A stretch of 61,003 bases of DNA from Candidatus Woesearchaeota archaeon (GTDB lineage Archaea; Nanobdellota; Nanobdellia; Woesearchaeales; UBA10216). The position numbers were made by a program, and so were the translations under genes. Below the pieces are notes generated by a model. It ran no database searches. It was not told the origin of the DNA and saw nothing but the letters and a program-made list of their open reading frames with translations. Of the stretch, positions 8,224 through 17,440 are shown piece by piece (within the stretch, counting starts at the first letter, position 1; the number at the start of each line of letters is the position of its first letter). The DNA lies in NCBI GenBank assembly GCA_016180085.1, contig JACPBX010000031.1:1-61003 (forward strand), in the 5' to 3' direction.

Positions 8224-8886
8224 TTACTTAATCTGCTGCCCGAGCTTTGCCCAGTCGTCAAGAAACTGCTTCAGCCCTGCATCAGTCAATGGATGCTTGT
8301 AGAGCTGCTCGATGACCTTGAACGGGCACGTTGCAACATCCGCACCAATGAGGGCTGCCTGCTTTACATGGTCAGCATGCCTTACAGATGCGAATAGTAT
8401 CTTTGTCTTGAAATCGTAGTTGTCGTAGATTTGCCTTATCTCCTCAACCAGCTCAACTCCGTCCTGGCCAATGTCATCCAATCTTCCAACGAACGGGCTG
8501 ATTATGTATGCCCCTGCCTTTGCAGCCAAAAGGGCCTGGTTTGCGGAAAAGCACAGCGTTACGTTAACCCTTATTCCCTCCTTTGCAAGGGTTTTAACAG
8601 CTTTCAGCCCGTCAGGCAGCAGCGGGATTTTGACAACAACGTTCTTGTGAACTTTCGCAAGGATTCTTGCCTCATGAAGTATATCCTCATATTTCACCGC
8701 AACTACTTCTGCAGACACATCGCCCTGGACAATCTCACAAATCTCCTTGACAATCGTCTTGAAGTCCTTGCCCTTGTCCTTCTCCTTGGCAACAAGGCTC
8801 GGGTTGGTTGTGACTCCATCCAAGATTCCCCAGTCGTTTACCTGCCTTATCTCGTCGATGTTTGCAGTGTCTATGAATATTTCCAT
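8224..8886 (-). CDS. Transaldolase-like / fructose-6-phosphate aldolase-like protein
   Basis: A 220-residue protein, the length of the short TalC/MipB transaldolase subfamily. It begins with the family signature [13 protein letters not shown] and contains GVTTNPSL. The Schiff-base lysine lies in NVVVKIPLL (about residue 85), and later motifs are [11 protein letters not shown] and PFVGRLDD. It either transfers dihydroxyacetone units (transaldolase) or cleaves Fru-6-P; sequence cannot decide. In the cluster it would tie Fru-6-P, the GlmS substrate, to the pentose phosphate pool. Confidence 0.85.
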   Translation of the reverse strand: MEIFIDTANIDEIRQVNDWGILDGVTTNPSLVAKEKDKGKDFKTIVKEICEIVQGDVSAEVVAVKYEDILHEARILAKVHKNVVVKIPLLPDGLKAVKTLAKEGIRVNVTLCFSANQALLAAKAGAYIISPFVGRLDDIGQDGVELVEEIRQIYDNYDFKTKILFASVRHADHVKQAALIGADVATCPFKVIEQLYKHPLTDAGLKQFLDDWAKLGQQIK

Positions 8887-8987
8887 TTTTTACCCCCTCC
8901 AATAAATTTTGCTGAATTCAGCACTGTTTTTATTGTTTTCGTTACAGAGCTGGTTATTTGGCAGTTACGCTCTTGGCAAGATAAACT

Positions 8988-10799
8988 TTACTTCGTTGTA
9001 ATTACTTTTGCCAGATTCCTCGGATAGTCCGGATTTATGCCGCGTAAGACTGCTATGTGATAGGCAAGTATCTGGACAGGGATTATGCTCACAATCGGGC
9101 TTGCGTTTCCAACGTCAGGCACCTTGAGCCAGTAGTCAAACACCTCGTTGTTTTCAGGGGCTATCCCTATTATGTATCCCCCTCTGGCCTTTACCTCTGC
9201 CGCATTGCTTATCATGTCCTGCTTTGTCTCGTCATTTGCCACAATGGCGATGCACGCCGTTCCATCCTCAATCAGGGCCAAGGGCCCGTGCTTCAGCTCC
9301 CCGCCTGCAAAGCCCTGCGCGTGGGTGTAGCAGGTCTCCTGCAGCTTTATTGCAGCCTCGAGCGCTATCGGGTAATTCAGGCCCCTTCCTATGATGAACG
9401 CGTCTTTCTTATCGACCAGCTGCAAAGCGAGTTTTTTTATGTGCTCCTCATACCTTGGGTTAAGCATGTCGTTGACAGCGCTCGCGGCATTCATAAGCAG
9501 CAGTTTTCCTTCTTGTAATTTTCCTGCTGTTGCGTACGCGAGCAAAGTCAGGACAGCAAGCTGGGCTGTGGTGGCTTTAGTGCTGACAACAGCCCTTTCG
9601 GCTCCGGCGTTTACCATGAAGAAATCATCGCTGACCCTCATCATCGTCGAGCCGAAAACGTTAAGCAGCGACACGACCCTTACGCTCTTTGATTTGGCAA
9701 CGTCGATTGCTTCAAGGACGTCCGCTGTCTCGCCGCTCTGGGAAACAGCAATCATGAGCGTTTTTGGGGTGAGGTAATGCTGGTAATTGGCAAATTCCGA
9801 AGCAACAACCGAATTTATGTGCTTTCTCGCAATCTTGGAAAAAAGGTACTCGCCAACAACGCACGTCTTCCCGGCCGTCCCGCAGCCCACGAGGAAAGTT
9901 CCGAAAGCGTTTTTTACCTCATTGGCAACAGCAAGGAGTTTCGCATCATCCTGGTTTATCGCCCTTGAAAGCGTGCTCTTCTGCTCCATAATCTCCTTTA
10001 TGAGGAAATGGTCATACCCTTCCTTTTCTGTGCTTCCGTGGTGCCAGTGTATTTCGACAATCCTCTTCACCAGCTCATTCCCGCTCATGAGGTTGAAGAA
10101 GGCTACTTTGCCGTCAACAACAGCCATCTCGTTGTCGTCAAGGTACATGACCTTGTTGGTATAGTCCAGAAAAGCTGTGACGTCAGAAGCTATGAAGAAC
10201 TCCTCATTGCTGTTCTCATGCATTCCCATGATTAGGGGAGCTCCTTTTCTGGCAGCTGCCATCTGCCCGGTTTCGGAATTAACTGCGACAAAGGCTGACC
10301 TCCCTTTCAGGGTGTTTGCTGCCCTCCTCACCGCAGCAACAAAATCCAAGCTCTCTTTGGACATGATTTCCTCAATCAGGTGGGGGATTACTTCAGTATC
10401 TGTCTTGGAGAGGAATTTGTGGCTGCCCAGCCCCGAGCGAATCTCCTGGTGGTTGTCAACTATGCCGTTATGCACAACAGCTATTTTGCCGGAACAGTCA
10501 AGGTGGGGATGGGCATTCTGCTCTGTGACCCCGCCATGCGTGCTCCAGCGCGTGTGGCCAACGGCTACATGGCTTTCCCCCCGTATGGCTTCGCTGACAT
10601 AATCCCAGTTTATCTCGCCTATCTTGCCAACACGTTTGATAACGGAAAATGACCTTCCGGCATTTTCGGCGCTTTCAGGGTTGTCAGCCAATGCAACAAT
10701 GCCCCAGGAATCATATCCGCGGTATTCAAGCTTCTTAAGGCCCTCAAGAACGACACTGGCAGCCGGCTTATTCCCAGCGTAAGCAATTATCCCGCACAT
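8988..10799 (-). CDS. glmS: Glutamine--fructose-6-phosphate aminotransferase (isomerizing)
   Basis: A 603-residue enzyme making GlcN-6-P from Fru-6-P and glutamine, the first step of the cluster. The start was set at ATG 10799 because the mature protein must begin with Met-Cys: the N-terminal nucleophile Cys2 lies in MCGIIAYAGN, and an ATG two codons earlier would bury it. The glutaminase domain includes YRGYDSWG and GHTRWSTHGG. The two SIS domains cover about 290-600, with VSQSGETADVLEA and GRGLNYPIALEAALKLQE-like motifs. A TATA-like TTTTTATC lies about 25 bp upstream, so the mRNA is nearly leaderless. A 100-bp gap with little content separates it from the transaldolase gene. Confidence 0.93.
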   Translation of the reverse strand: MCGIIAYAGNKPAASVVLEGLKKLEYRGYDSWGIVALADNPESAENAGRSFSVIKRVGKIGEINWDYVSEAIRGESHVAVGHTRWSTHGGVTEQNAHPHLDCSGKIAVVHNGIVDNHQEIRSGLGSHKFLSKTDTEVIPHLIEEIMSKESLDFVAAVRRAANTLKGRSAFVAVNSETGQMAAARKGAPLIMGMHENSNEEFFIASDVTAFLDYTNKVMYLDDNEMAVVDGKVAFFNLMSGNELVKRIVEIHWHHGSTEKEGYDHFLIKEIMEQKSTLSRAINQDDAKLLAVANEVKNAFGTFLVGCGTAGKTCVVGEYLFSKIARKHINSVVASEFANYQHYLTPKTLMIAVSQSGETADVLEAIDVAKSKSVRVVSLLNVFGSTMMRVSDDFFMVNAGAERAVVSTKATTAQLAVLTLLAYATAGKLQEGKLLLMNAASAVNDMLNPRYEEHIKKLALQLVDKKDAFIIGRGLNYPIALEAAIKLQETCYTHAQGFAGGELKHGPLALIEDGTACIAIVANDETKQDMISNAAEVKARGGYIIGIAPENNEVFDYWLKVPDVGNASPIVSIIPVQILAYHIAVLRGINPDYPRNLAKVITTK

Positions 10800-10805
10800 G
10801 AGCAA

Positions 10806-11075
10806 TCACAACAACAAAGTTTCAGATAAAAATGATTAGGCAGCATGTGTGGCTTTGTTGAGGTGTTGAGGCTCTATAGAAGCATAACCGCATGCCGCCT
10901 TAACAAGGCACTATCGCAGGCACATATAAAAGCATTACTAAAAGCACTTCAAGCCCATTAAAAAAAGATTTTTAACATTGGCAGGTGAAGTCCGGGGAAG
11001 TTTTACAAAAAAGAAAAAATTTATAAGTAAGCCTATTCTTACCAGTAATACCAGGAAGATTTTTGGTGAAAACTT
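10806..11075. promoter_or_regulatory. Divergent intergenic region between glmS and the MazEF-type pair
   Basis: About 270 bp without a gene. On the plus strand AAAAAATTTATAAG (about 11023-11036) is a TATA box roughly 40 bp before the antitoxin ATG, followed by a small inverted repeat TTACCAGTAA (about 11039-11048) and a GGTGA ribosome-binding site at about 11064. The inverted repeat sits where an AbrB-type antitoxin could autoregulate, which is inference. I see nothing definite in 10850-11000. Confidence 0.45.
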
Positions 11076-11339
11076 ATGGACGTTGTCAGCGTGTCTTCCA
11101 AAGGCCAAATCGTAATACCTGAGAAGGTAAGGAAAAAGTTGAGGATAAAGGCTGGTTCCCGGCTTGTCCTGCTCGAGAAAGAAGATTCCATATTATTGAA
11201 GATGGAAGATGCTATCATAAGGCAACTCGAGGAAGCTGAAAGAAAAGAGGATATCGGCTGGCTTATCCTTGGCGAAAAATCCCTTGAAAATGTTTGGGAT
11301 AACCCAAAAGACGAAAAAGCCTGGAAGAGGTACCTGTAA
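11076..11339 (+). CDS. AbrB/MazE-type antitoxin
   Basis: An 87-residue protein. Residues 1-45 form the swapped-hairpin AbrB/SpoVT DNA-binding domain (VSVSSKGQIVIPEKVRKKL, then KAGSRLVLLEKED). The C-terminal half is acidic and amphipathic (QLEEAERKEDIGWLILGEKS ... NPKDEKAWKRYL), as expected for the toxin-neutralising segment. It lies 2 bp before the MazF-like gene, a normal toxin-antitoxin arrangement. It probably represses its own promoter. Confidence 0.85.
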   Translation: MDVVSVSSKGQIVIPEKVRKKLRIKAGSRLVLLEKEDSILLKMEDAIIRQLEEAERKEDIGWLILGEKSLENVWDNPKDEKAWKRYL

Positions 11340-11341
11340 GA

Positions 11342-11680
11342 ATGAAGCAGCGAAGCATCATTCTGGTCCCTTTCCCGTTCTCAGACCAGTCAGGGCAGAA
11401 GGTCAGGCCAGCCCTTATTATTTCTAATGACGAATACAACAGCTCCAGCGACGACGTAATTGTCTGCGCGGTAACTACCAACATAAAGCCTTCAAAATAC
11501 TCGGTCCTGATAGGCCAAAATGACCTTGAAAGCGGCATACTTTATGAAAAATCAGCAGTAAAAGCAGAAAGCCTGCTCAAGATTAAGAAATCCCTTATTC
11601 TGAAAACCATCGCGACCATTAACATGCAAACATTATCAAAGGTAACCGCTATAGTTAAAGCATTGCTCAACCCTGCTTGA
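11342..11680 (+). CDS. MazF/PemK-family endoribonuclease toxin
   Basis: A 112-residue protein. The N-terminal motif IILVPFPFSDQSGQKVRPAL is the PemK/MazF hallmark (usually VPFPFTD..S..KKRPAL). It contains the catalytic-region Arg and the following strand ALIISNDEYN, and later VCAVTTN. Members cleave single-stranded RNA at short sequences. All expected core elements are present, so the gene looks intact. It converges on the Cys-rich secreted protein gene 3 bp later. Confidence 0.85.
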   Translation: MKQRSIILVPFPFSDQSGQKVRPALIISNDEYNSSSDDVIVCAVTTNIKPSKYSVLIGQNDLESGILYEKSAVKAESLLKIKKSLILKTIATINMQTLSKVTAIVKALLNPA

Positions 11681-11683
11681 ACC

Positions 11684-13228
11684 TTACCTGTTGAACACTA
11701 CAATAACCATGTTGACAAACTTGCCCTTGTAAAGCACAGGCCTCTTGGTAATGATAACGTTCTTTGCAGGAACACTTGCCTCGGCTTTTATGGGGGTGTA
11801 TGCCTTGCCCATGCAGCAGTCAACATACTGCCCTCCAGGCATCTGCGTCAGGCCGAACGTGCCGTCACAGGCCTGTTTGGTTGCATCGCTGTCAAACCAG
11901 CACAGACCTTTCCCGTGGCAGGTTGCATCGCAAAGGTTTGAACCGGCCTTCGTGCAATCATCCTCGCAGTCGCCCAGCGCCTGCACAAGGACAAAGTCGG
12001 AGGTGGTGGTTCCTCCGTCGTATACCGGCACGGCATAATTGGTCTTTGCCTCATAGCCGCTTTTTGAAGCAGCAACATCACGGTCACCTGTAGGAACATT
12101 GCCTATGGAATACGTGCCGTCAGCAGCTGTTGTTGCTGTCAATGGCGGATTCATGCCCAAAACCCTGACAAGCGCTCCTGAAACAACATCTGTGATGTTG
12201 CTTACTATGCCGCTTATCGAGCCTGATGCGCCTCTCCACTGGCCTGGGCTGGCAGCCTGGTCAGCGTAGGAAGGAAAAGCTGTGCCTCCTGTCTTCTGGC
12301 TGGACTGCACAGCCGCCCTTGTAGCAGCAGCAACGCAAGAGCTTCCTGTCCACTCACATTTCACCTTGCTTTCGCCGCTTGTGCAAGCACTCTGCGTTTT
12401 TTTACCAGAGCAGAATCCCGTGTTTTCTGCCACAACACCAGCAATGGCAGCATTCACATCATAATAGCACTGGCCACTGAATACGCAGTCTGTATCAGAG
12501 TCGCAGCACTTCTTGTCGCTTGGAAGGTCTGTGCAGGCGCCAAGCGCACAGTCCCTGAACCTGTTGAACTCTCCAGCGTCATCGCTGCAGCACGTTGTTG
12601 CAGCAACCTCGCTCCCAGTGCCAAGGTTCCAGTTGCCCGTCCCGACAGCCGCATCACACGCAGCCTGGGAAACATCACCATCATAGTACAGGCACTGCGA
12701 AGTGCACTTCCCAGAAGCAGCAAAGCTCCCGGCAGTTAACTCATCGCACTGGCTGCTTGCGCCGCAGCCTGCCTCGCAGCTGCCTCCCCCGTACTGGGCC
12801 GCAGGGTTATTCTGGACCTTATTAGCATCGCACGTTACACACTTACTATTGCTCACATCGCACTTCACTCCGGAACAGCAGTTCGCATCACTGGTGCACG
12901 CCCCTCCAGGGCTCTGGCAGTTCACGCATGCTCCAGCATTGCAGAAATACCCAGCACCATTGCATAGCGTTCCGTCAGGCTGGTTCACAATCGTGCATCC
13001 CCCTCCTGACTGCCATTGCTTGCACACGCCAGGGCTGCCAGGACAGGAAGCGCACTCGAAGTTGAAGCAGTACTGGCCTGTGAGACACTCCGAATTGAAG
13101 TCACACCTCTTTATACCAACACTAATAGGCCCAGAGCCCTCCCATCCCTGGGCAAGAGCAGCGTCTGGTAAAAGCATCAGCAAAAAACCTGAAATTAGCA
13201 CAATTGACAGCAAAAGCAGCTTTCCCAT
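11684..13228 (-). CDS. Secreted Cys-rich protein with a carboxypeptidase-regulatory-like domain
   Basis: A 514-residue protein with a clear signal peptide (MGKLLLLSIVLISGFLLMLL, then ALAQG). Residues about 40-300 hold many Cys pairs of the type CxxDxxC and CCSG..CD, likely disulfide-bonded. About 330-400 is a carboxypeptidase regulatory-like beta-sandwich (GSISGIVSNITDVVSGALVR ... ATTAADGTYSIGNVPTGDRD ... KSGYEAK). A second Cys-rich patch follows. There is no C-terminal membrane anchor. It is likely a cell-surface or released protein; its ligand is unknown. Confidence 0.75.
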   Translation of the reverse strand: MGKLLLLSIVLISGFLLMLLPDAALAQGWEGSGPISVGIKRCDFNSECLTGQYCFNFECASCPGSPGVCKQWQSGGGCTIVNQPDGTLCNGAGYFCNAGACVNCQSPGGACTSDANCCSGVKCDVSNSKCVTCDANKVQNNPAAQYGGGSCEAGCGASSQCDELTAGSFAASGKCTSQCLYYDGDVSQAACDAAVGTGNWNLGTGSEVAATTCCSDDAGEFNRFRDCALGACTDLPSDKKCCDSDTDCVFSGQCYYDVNAAIAGVVAENTGFCSGKKTQSACTSGESKVKCEWTGSSCVAAATRAAVQSSQKTGGTAFPSYADQAASPGQWRGASGSISGIVSNITDVVSGALVRVLGMNPPLTATTAADGTYSIGNVPTGDRDVAASKSGYEAKTNYAVPVYDGGTTTSDFVLVQALGDCEDDCTKAGSNLCDATCHGKGLCWFDSDATKQACDGTFGLTQMPGGQYVDCCMGKAYTPIKAEASVPAKNVIITKRPVLYKGKFVNMVIVVFNR

Positions 13229-13306
13229 GCTTACCTAACCCTCTTTTTGCAATACTTAACTAACAATCAAATACTAGGCTTCTAATATAAATATGTTTTG
13301 GAATGT

Positions 13307-15484
13307 TCAGTTGCAGAAAGAGCCGTCGCCCCTTCTGGCTGGTAAAGTGTTAACCTGTTCATAAGTGCCGAAAATGTTGCAGGAGTTTATGCCTTTTTGG
13401 TTCGCGTTAAAAATGCTGTCACCACTATAATGCCACTTCTGACCATGGACAATAACCAAGCCGGCGTTAGTTTCTCCAGGGATTATGCCTTCGGCAGGGA
13501 TGCCTAAAGACCTGAGAGCAGCGGTAATGCCGGTTATATTATGCCCGCTGTCTGTTTGCCTGACAAGCGGTATTGCCCACGCAGGCGGATCAACTGAGTT
13601 CTGTGAAAAAACACCCCCGTAAAGGCTTGCAAAATTAGTATCGCCGCCAGTAAAGTGAGTTACATTCCCCAAGTACCATTCCATAATCCTGAGCACTGCT
13701 GTGCGCTCGTCTTTCGCATCGCCAACAATGCCCTTTGCCCATTGGTACGTGCTCAGGTAAGTGCCGTCAGGCCTTTTTGTTTTGTCCATATAAGAGACGC
13801 TGCGGTCGGCAAATGCTGTAGTGCTTCCGCTGTTCATTGTTGGCTCCCGGCTGAGCAGCAGCCACAATTCATTTTTGTTGTTTGCCAATAAAGGCCTAAT
13901 CAACAGGCTCTGGCTGTCTTTCCAGACAAGGTCTGATATTGTTTTTAGCCACTCTCTCATGATGTTGCCTTCTGAGCCAACCATGTTAAAGTAAGCAATG
14001 GAGCCGTTCCCGTTTGGGGTTCCTGCTTCAAGCACGTTCCATGTCCTGCCGTTGTAATAAAAACTCTGCCCCGGATAAACGCCAAGCGCATCAAGGACCG
14101 CGTCAAGGTCGTTGCTTGGCATCTCACCCTTATTCATCATCAGGTTTACCATTGTGGCAACAGCTTGCCAGCTGTTTTTCGTTGCTTCCCTTGTAGGCCA
14201 CTTTTTGGCATCAAACGGGACAAAGGTTGTCCGGTAAACAAAACCGCTGGGATACTTGCCCTCAACCACCTTTCCACCGTCAACAACTGTTCCCCACTCA
14301 ACCACATCGCCTTTCTCGCTGAACGTTTTCCAAAGCGGCGAGCTGTCAGCCATAAAGGCGTTTAATGCGTCAAAGGAAGTTATTGTTTTTGCCTCTTTGG
14401 CTGCAACGGATTTTATTATTGAGCCAAGATTGTAAGTCTCAGAGCTTTCAAGCCGGATAGTTTTGTCAGGCATGTTCCAAACTGCTTTCTTCAACTCCGA
14501 ATGGTAGTTCTTTGTCTGCATGGTCGTAGCAGCAGCCACCAGGTCAGTCAGCGGAACAGTCTTATTGGTAAAGTAAGTCGACTTGACCATTGCCAGCTGG
14601 ACTTCCAGAGGATTGGCAGCAACTGCCTTGATGAAAGCCTCCTCTGTGCTGTCAAGGATTCCATCCAAGCCAAGAACTGAAACGCCACTAATTACTTCAG
14701 CAGAAGTTATCCCTATAGCCGGACTCGTAGCATACACGACAGCAAGGTTTGGCTTGGGAGTTGGTGTGAATGTTGGCGGGAGTGGCGTCGCTGTCGGCTT
14801 TGGCGTTGGACTGGGCGTAGGAGACGGCGTAGGCGATGGCGTCGGTGAAGGTGTAGGGCTGGGAGTAGGTGACGGCGTAGGGCTAGGAGTAGGCGAAGGC
14901 GTGTAGGTAAAAGTGGCTGTTGGCGGCACAGGCGTAGGCGGCGGAGTAGGCGAAGGCGTTGGAACTGGCAACGTAGCATACTCAACAGGAGTTGGCGGCT
15001 GCAACGGGAAAGGCGTCAGAGTGTCAACTGGGACCTTTGTAGCTGTTGCAGTGTAGGTTGCTATTGCCGTGAAGGTCAGCTGCTCTGTCGGCCCGGCAGT
15101 GACCGGGCTTGGCGTTGGTTCGCTTGTTGGGACTACAGTCACAACTCCGTTTCCCGTCAAGCATGCGACCGCCAGGCCTGCTCCAAAACCTGCCAGCGTT
15201 GCTCTCACTCGAGGGGGCAGAACCTTTCGAACAACACTCCCAAAACCACTAGCAGGATAACTTCCCCGCACTTGCCCTGACTCGTAGTTTTGAACCGGAT
15301 GTTTCAGCAGAGGCACATCGCGGGCTCCGGAATCGTAAGCTTCAGAAGGCTCCGCAACTGCAACTACAGGAGTCTCCCTAGCCAGCTCTTCAACGGTTTT
15401 TTGATGGCTCCGCCTATCCCAGTGCGGCTTATTCAAAGGGCTGTGCTGTCCCCTCCCGTTCAGAGTACTGGCATGAAGCACCAT
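13307..15484 (-). CDS. Membrane-anchored protein with long Pro/Thr linker and a transglutaminase-like C-terminal region
   Basis: A 725-residue protein. It has a cytoplasmic-looking N-terminus of about 90 residues and one hydrophobic segment (about 93-115). A Pro/Thr/Ser linker follows (about 125-240) with eight or more TPSP units. A globular domain spans about 250-725. The last 120 residues have a transglutaminase-like pattern (a helix with [13 protein letters not shown], then [36 protein letters not shown]). At the position where a catalytic Cys is expected (before [10 protein letters not shown]) I see GHNITG, so it is probably non-catalytic or only distantly related. It is likely a surface protein on a stalk. 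Confidence 0.65.
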   Translation of the reverse strand: MVLHASTLNGRGQHSPLNKPHWDRRSHQKTVEELARETPVVAVAEPSEAYDSGARDVPLLKHPVQNYESGQVRGSYPASGFGSVVRKVLPPRVRATLAGFGAGLAVACLTGNGVVTVVPTSEPTPSPVTAGPTEQLTFTAIATYTATATKVPVDTLTPFPLQPPTPVEYATLPVPTPSPTPPPTPVPPTATFTYTPSPTPSPTPSPTPSPTPSPTPSPTPSPTPSPTPKPTATPLPPTFTPTPKPNLAVVYATSPAIGITSAEVISGVSVLGLDGILDSTEEAFIKAVAANPLEVQLAMVKSTYFTNKTVPLTDLVAAATTMQTKNYHSELKKAVWNMPDKTIRLESSETYNLGSIIKSVAAKEAKTITSFDALNAFMADSSPLWKTFSEKGDVVEWGTVVDGGKVVEGKYPSGFVYRTTFVPFDAKKWPTREATKNSWQAVATMVNLMMNKGEMPSNDLDAVLDALGVYPGQSFYYNGRTWNVLEAGTPNGNGSIAYFNMVGSEGNIMREWLKTISDLVWKDSQSLLIRPLLANNKNELWLLLSREPTMNSGSTTAFADRSVSYMDKTKRPDGTYLSTYQWAKGIVGDAKDERTAVLRIMEWYLGNVTHFTGGDTNFASLYGGVFSQNSVDPPAWAIPLVRQTDSGHNITGITAALRSLGIPAEGIIPGETNAGLVIVHGQKWHYSGDSIFNANQKGINSCNIFGTYEQVNTLPARRGDGSFCN
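14760..14965. repeat. Degenerate short tandem repeats encoding the TPSP linker
   Basis: The plus strand shows runs of GGCGTAGG, GACGGCGTAGG and similar 6-, 12- and 18-bp units over about 200 bp. On the coding (minus) strand they give alternating Thr-Pro and Ser-Pro. Such repeats expand and contract easily, so linker length probably varies between strains. Confidence 0.7.
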
Positions 15485-15586
15485 GAGGGCAGCACCAGAC
15501 TTTGGAGTATTTAAAGGTTTCGGTTTTGTCGTTATTAGGCAGGGGTGAAAAATGGTACGGGGTGGTGTTGAATCTGGAAAGCGAAA

Positions 15587-15619
15587 GGTTTAAATACAAG
15601 TTATCAGTATAGTGATAAC
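15587..15619 (+). promoter_or_regulatory. TATA box and inverted-repeat operator abutting the HTH gene start
   Basis: A TATA-like GGTTTAAATAC at 15587-15597 is followed by the perfect inverted repeat GTTATCA (15600-15606) / TGATAAC (15613-15619), with a 6-bp spacer. The right arm ends directly at the ATG at 15620. A protein bound here would block the transcription start. The first gene encodes an HTH protein, so autoregulation is the natural inference. Confidence 0.6.
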
Positions 15620-16264
15620 ATGGAACTGCAGATTGTGAATCCGCATGTTGTGAAGATACTGATTGCCGCAAGGGACGTTGACTCAATAAATGCCGTTGCC
15701 AAACGCACGGGCATCTCTTTCGGCTGGACTTATAAGTGGGTGAAGGAGTTAGCCAGGGCAGGGGTGTTTCAGGCAAGCCGCATGAGGCTAACGCTGAATA
15801 AGGGCAACGCCATGTACAAGTTGACTCTGGCTTACATAAGAAAAGTCTTTGGCAATGACGCCTATTTCTATTACTCTGTGTTGCCTTTGATGGGCGTCAC
15901 TTATTGCTTTGTGAAGACTGATGCTGTCTTTGTATGGACAAAAGGGGGCTACCAGATTGGGAGGAGCAAAGACTATTATCCCGTATTTGTCAAGGTGAGG
16001 GCACGTGACAGGAAAATCTTTGGCTATTACGTGCAGAAGCTGGGCTTGCGCGTCAATGCGAAGAAGGGAGTGTTTTTCAGGCCGGAGTTTGCCGATGAGT
16101 TCAAATTTGAAATATGCAGCGGGATTCCTGTAGAGCCCCTTGACGATACCATTGGCTTTATGCAAAGGCATTTCTATAACTTCCAGCCGGCTTTGGAGAT
16201 GATTCAGGAAATGTACGGGAAAGTGCTGGGTGTTAAGTATAAGGAAACGACTGCCTGGGGGTAG
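15620..16264 (+). CDS. HTH protein, partner of the nucleotidyltransferase (AbiEi-like antitoxin role)
   Basis: A 214-residue protein. Residues about 18-50 form a winged-helix HTH (SINAVAKRTGISFGWTYKWV, recognition helix TYKWVKELARAG). The rest is a mixed alpha/beta domain (GVTYCFVKTDAVFVWTKGGY) of unknown type. It lies 2 bp upstream of a nucleotidyltransferase gene and has an inverted-repeat operator at its start. The arrangement matches type IV AbiE-like toxin-antitoxin pairs, in which the first gene is a DNA-binding antitoxin. I did not find sequence proof that it is a true AbiEi homologue. Confidence 0.6.
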   Translation: MELQIVNPHVVKILIAARDVDSINAVAKRTGISFGWTYKWVKELARAGVFQASRMRLTLNKGNAMYKLTLAYIRKVFGNDAYFYYSVLPLMGVTYCFVKTDAVFVWTKGGYQIGRSKDYYPVFVKVRARDRKIFGYYVQKLGLRVNAKKGVFFRPEFADEFKFEICSGIPVEPLDDTIGFMQRHFYNFQPALEMIQEMYGKVLGVKYKETTAWG

Positions 16265-16266
16265 CG

Positions 16267-16947
16267 ATGTTTGACACGTTTATTAGGCGGGAAAACAGGA
16301 TTTTTGAAATCCTGCAGGAATTTGCAGACGCTGGGTTGGAATTTGTTATTGTAGGAGGTTATGCCGTTTCCGCATACAAGCACAGGTTTTCAGTGGATGC
16401 CGATATTGTGGTAAAAAGTGATGATATGGAAAAATTTGCGCAAATTCTGGCAAAAAGCAAGTTCGTTAAAACTATTTCTAAGCAGCTTGAAAACGAATAC
16501 TCATCACAGTTTGTCCGTTATGAAAAGAAAGACGAATTGCCTGTAAGCTTCGATATGCTTATCGATGGCATGGGAGTGAGGCAGACAAATGCTGCATTTG
16601 GCTATGACCTGCTCAGAAGCTATTCGGAAAAAAAGAAAATAAAGGGGATTGAAAAAGAGGTTGTGCTGCTGGTGCCGAGAAGGGAGCTTTTAGTTGCGAT
16701 GAAGCTGCATGCGGGCAGGGCAACTGACCTGCGGGACTCTGCTGCCTTATGCAAAGGGCTGGACCTTGCCCTTATCCAGAAAGTCATCCGAAGAGGCGAC
16801 ACAGCTCCCGTCAAAGAGAGCATCGCGAAGCTCATGTCATTGCTTAACGACACCAACTTTATTAATTCGTTTAAAGGGATTTTCCTCGAAAAGAAATACG
16901 ACCTTGACGTCCAAGAAATAAAAAAACTGCAGAAACTCACTCTTTAA
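16267..16947 (+). CDS. Nucleotidyltransferase-fold protein (AbiEii-like)
   Basis: A 226-residue protein. The nucleotidyltransferase pattern is GLEFVIVGGYAVSAYKHR, then FSVDADIVV (residues about 24-55); GG, the downstream Arg/His and the D-x-D pair (VDADIV) are the core. A third acidic residue is plausible in PVSFDMLIDGM. After the fold there is a helical C-terminal part with MKLHAGRATDLRDSAALCKG, as in AbiEii-like and related minimal nucleotidyltransferases. Such toxins add nucleotides to tRNA in known systems; the activity here is inferred. It converges with the gene ending at 16956. Confidence 0.7.
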   Translation: MFDTFIRRENRIFEILQEFADAGLEFVIVGGYAVSAYKHRFSVDADIVVKSDDMEKFAQILAKSKFVKTISKQLENEYSSQFVRYEKKDELPVSFDMLIDGMGVRQTNAAFGYDLLRSYSEKKKIKGIEKEVVLLVPRRELLVAMKLHAGRATDLRDSAALCKGLDLALIQKVIRRGDTAPVKESIAKLMSLLNDTNFINSFKGIFLEKKYDLDVQEIKKLQKLTL

Positions 16948-16955
16948 AGCAAAAT

Positions 16956-17426
16956 TTACGTCTTTTCCTTAGCCACAGACAGGTCTTTGGCGTCAAGGAG
17001 GACTGCCCCGGACTGGTGGGAAGAGGCGAGCCAGACCAGTTTTGTGCCTTCAGCAACGGGCTGCCCTGCCACGAAAGGCCTTATTGTACCGTCAGCAGCT
17101 TCAGCCATGAGGCCAAACGAGCTTATATCGCTGCCATAGTTCTGAATCACGAAGTCAAGGGCGGGCTGGCACGGCACAACATCGTCAGGAATGTCAGCAT
17201 ATTTTTCACAAATTGCCTGTGTAACACCAGCCGGGAGCGAAGGCCTTGCTGGTTCTGCTGGCTCGGTTGCCTGCGAAGGCTGGGCTGCAATTTCAGCAGC
17301 CTGTTCAGCTGTCTCGTTTGGCGTTGCCGGCCTGGCTCCGAACAATGCGAAGATGTAAATGGCAACAACAGCAGCTACTGCAAAGATGCCAATCACAGCT
17401 AGTTTTTTAAGATTATCATAAAGCAT
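16956..17426 (-). CDS. Small membrane-anchored protein of the TSR locus
   Basis: A 156-residue protein. The N-terminus MLYDNLKKLAVIG leads into one transmembrane helix (about 10-30). A Pro/Glu/Ala-rich spacer follows (about 35-65) and then a small extracytoplasmic domain (GVTQAICEKYADIPDDVVPC ... LVWLASSHQSG). It lies 14 bp downstream of the 994-residue TSR protein gene in the same direction. The two ends of this gene are found fused together as a 16-codon remnant at 21716-21766, downstream of the second TSR gene, so a second copy once existed. The function is unknown. Confidence 0.65.
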   Translation of the reverse strand: MLYDNLKKLAVIGIFAVAAVVAIYIFALFGARPATPNETAEQAAEIAAQPSQATEPAEPARPSLPAGVTQAICEKYADIPDDVVPCQPALDFVIQNYGSDISSFGLMAEAADGTIRPFVAGQPVAEGTKLVWLASSHQSGAVLLDAKDLSVAKEKT

Positions 17427-17440
17427 TAGGAAACCTCCCT

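Noticed and set aside
11076-11680. 3'-end duplication around the MazEF-type pair, as at the MNT/HEPN cassettes
   Set aside because: The pair lies between the 5' end of glmS and the 3' end of a convergent gene, and I found no repeated gene end at its borders.
14583-14906. Plus-strand frame with a GVGxGVG repeat protein
   Set aside because: It is the reverse of the TPSP-encoding repeat of the 725-residue protein, which has a signal/stalk logic; no ribosome-binding site on the plus strand.
15485-16955. 3'-end duplication around the AbiE-like pair
   Set aside because: No direct repeat of a neighbouring gene's end was found at either border.
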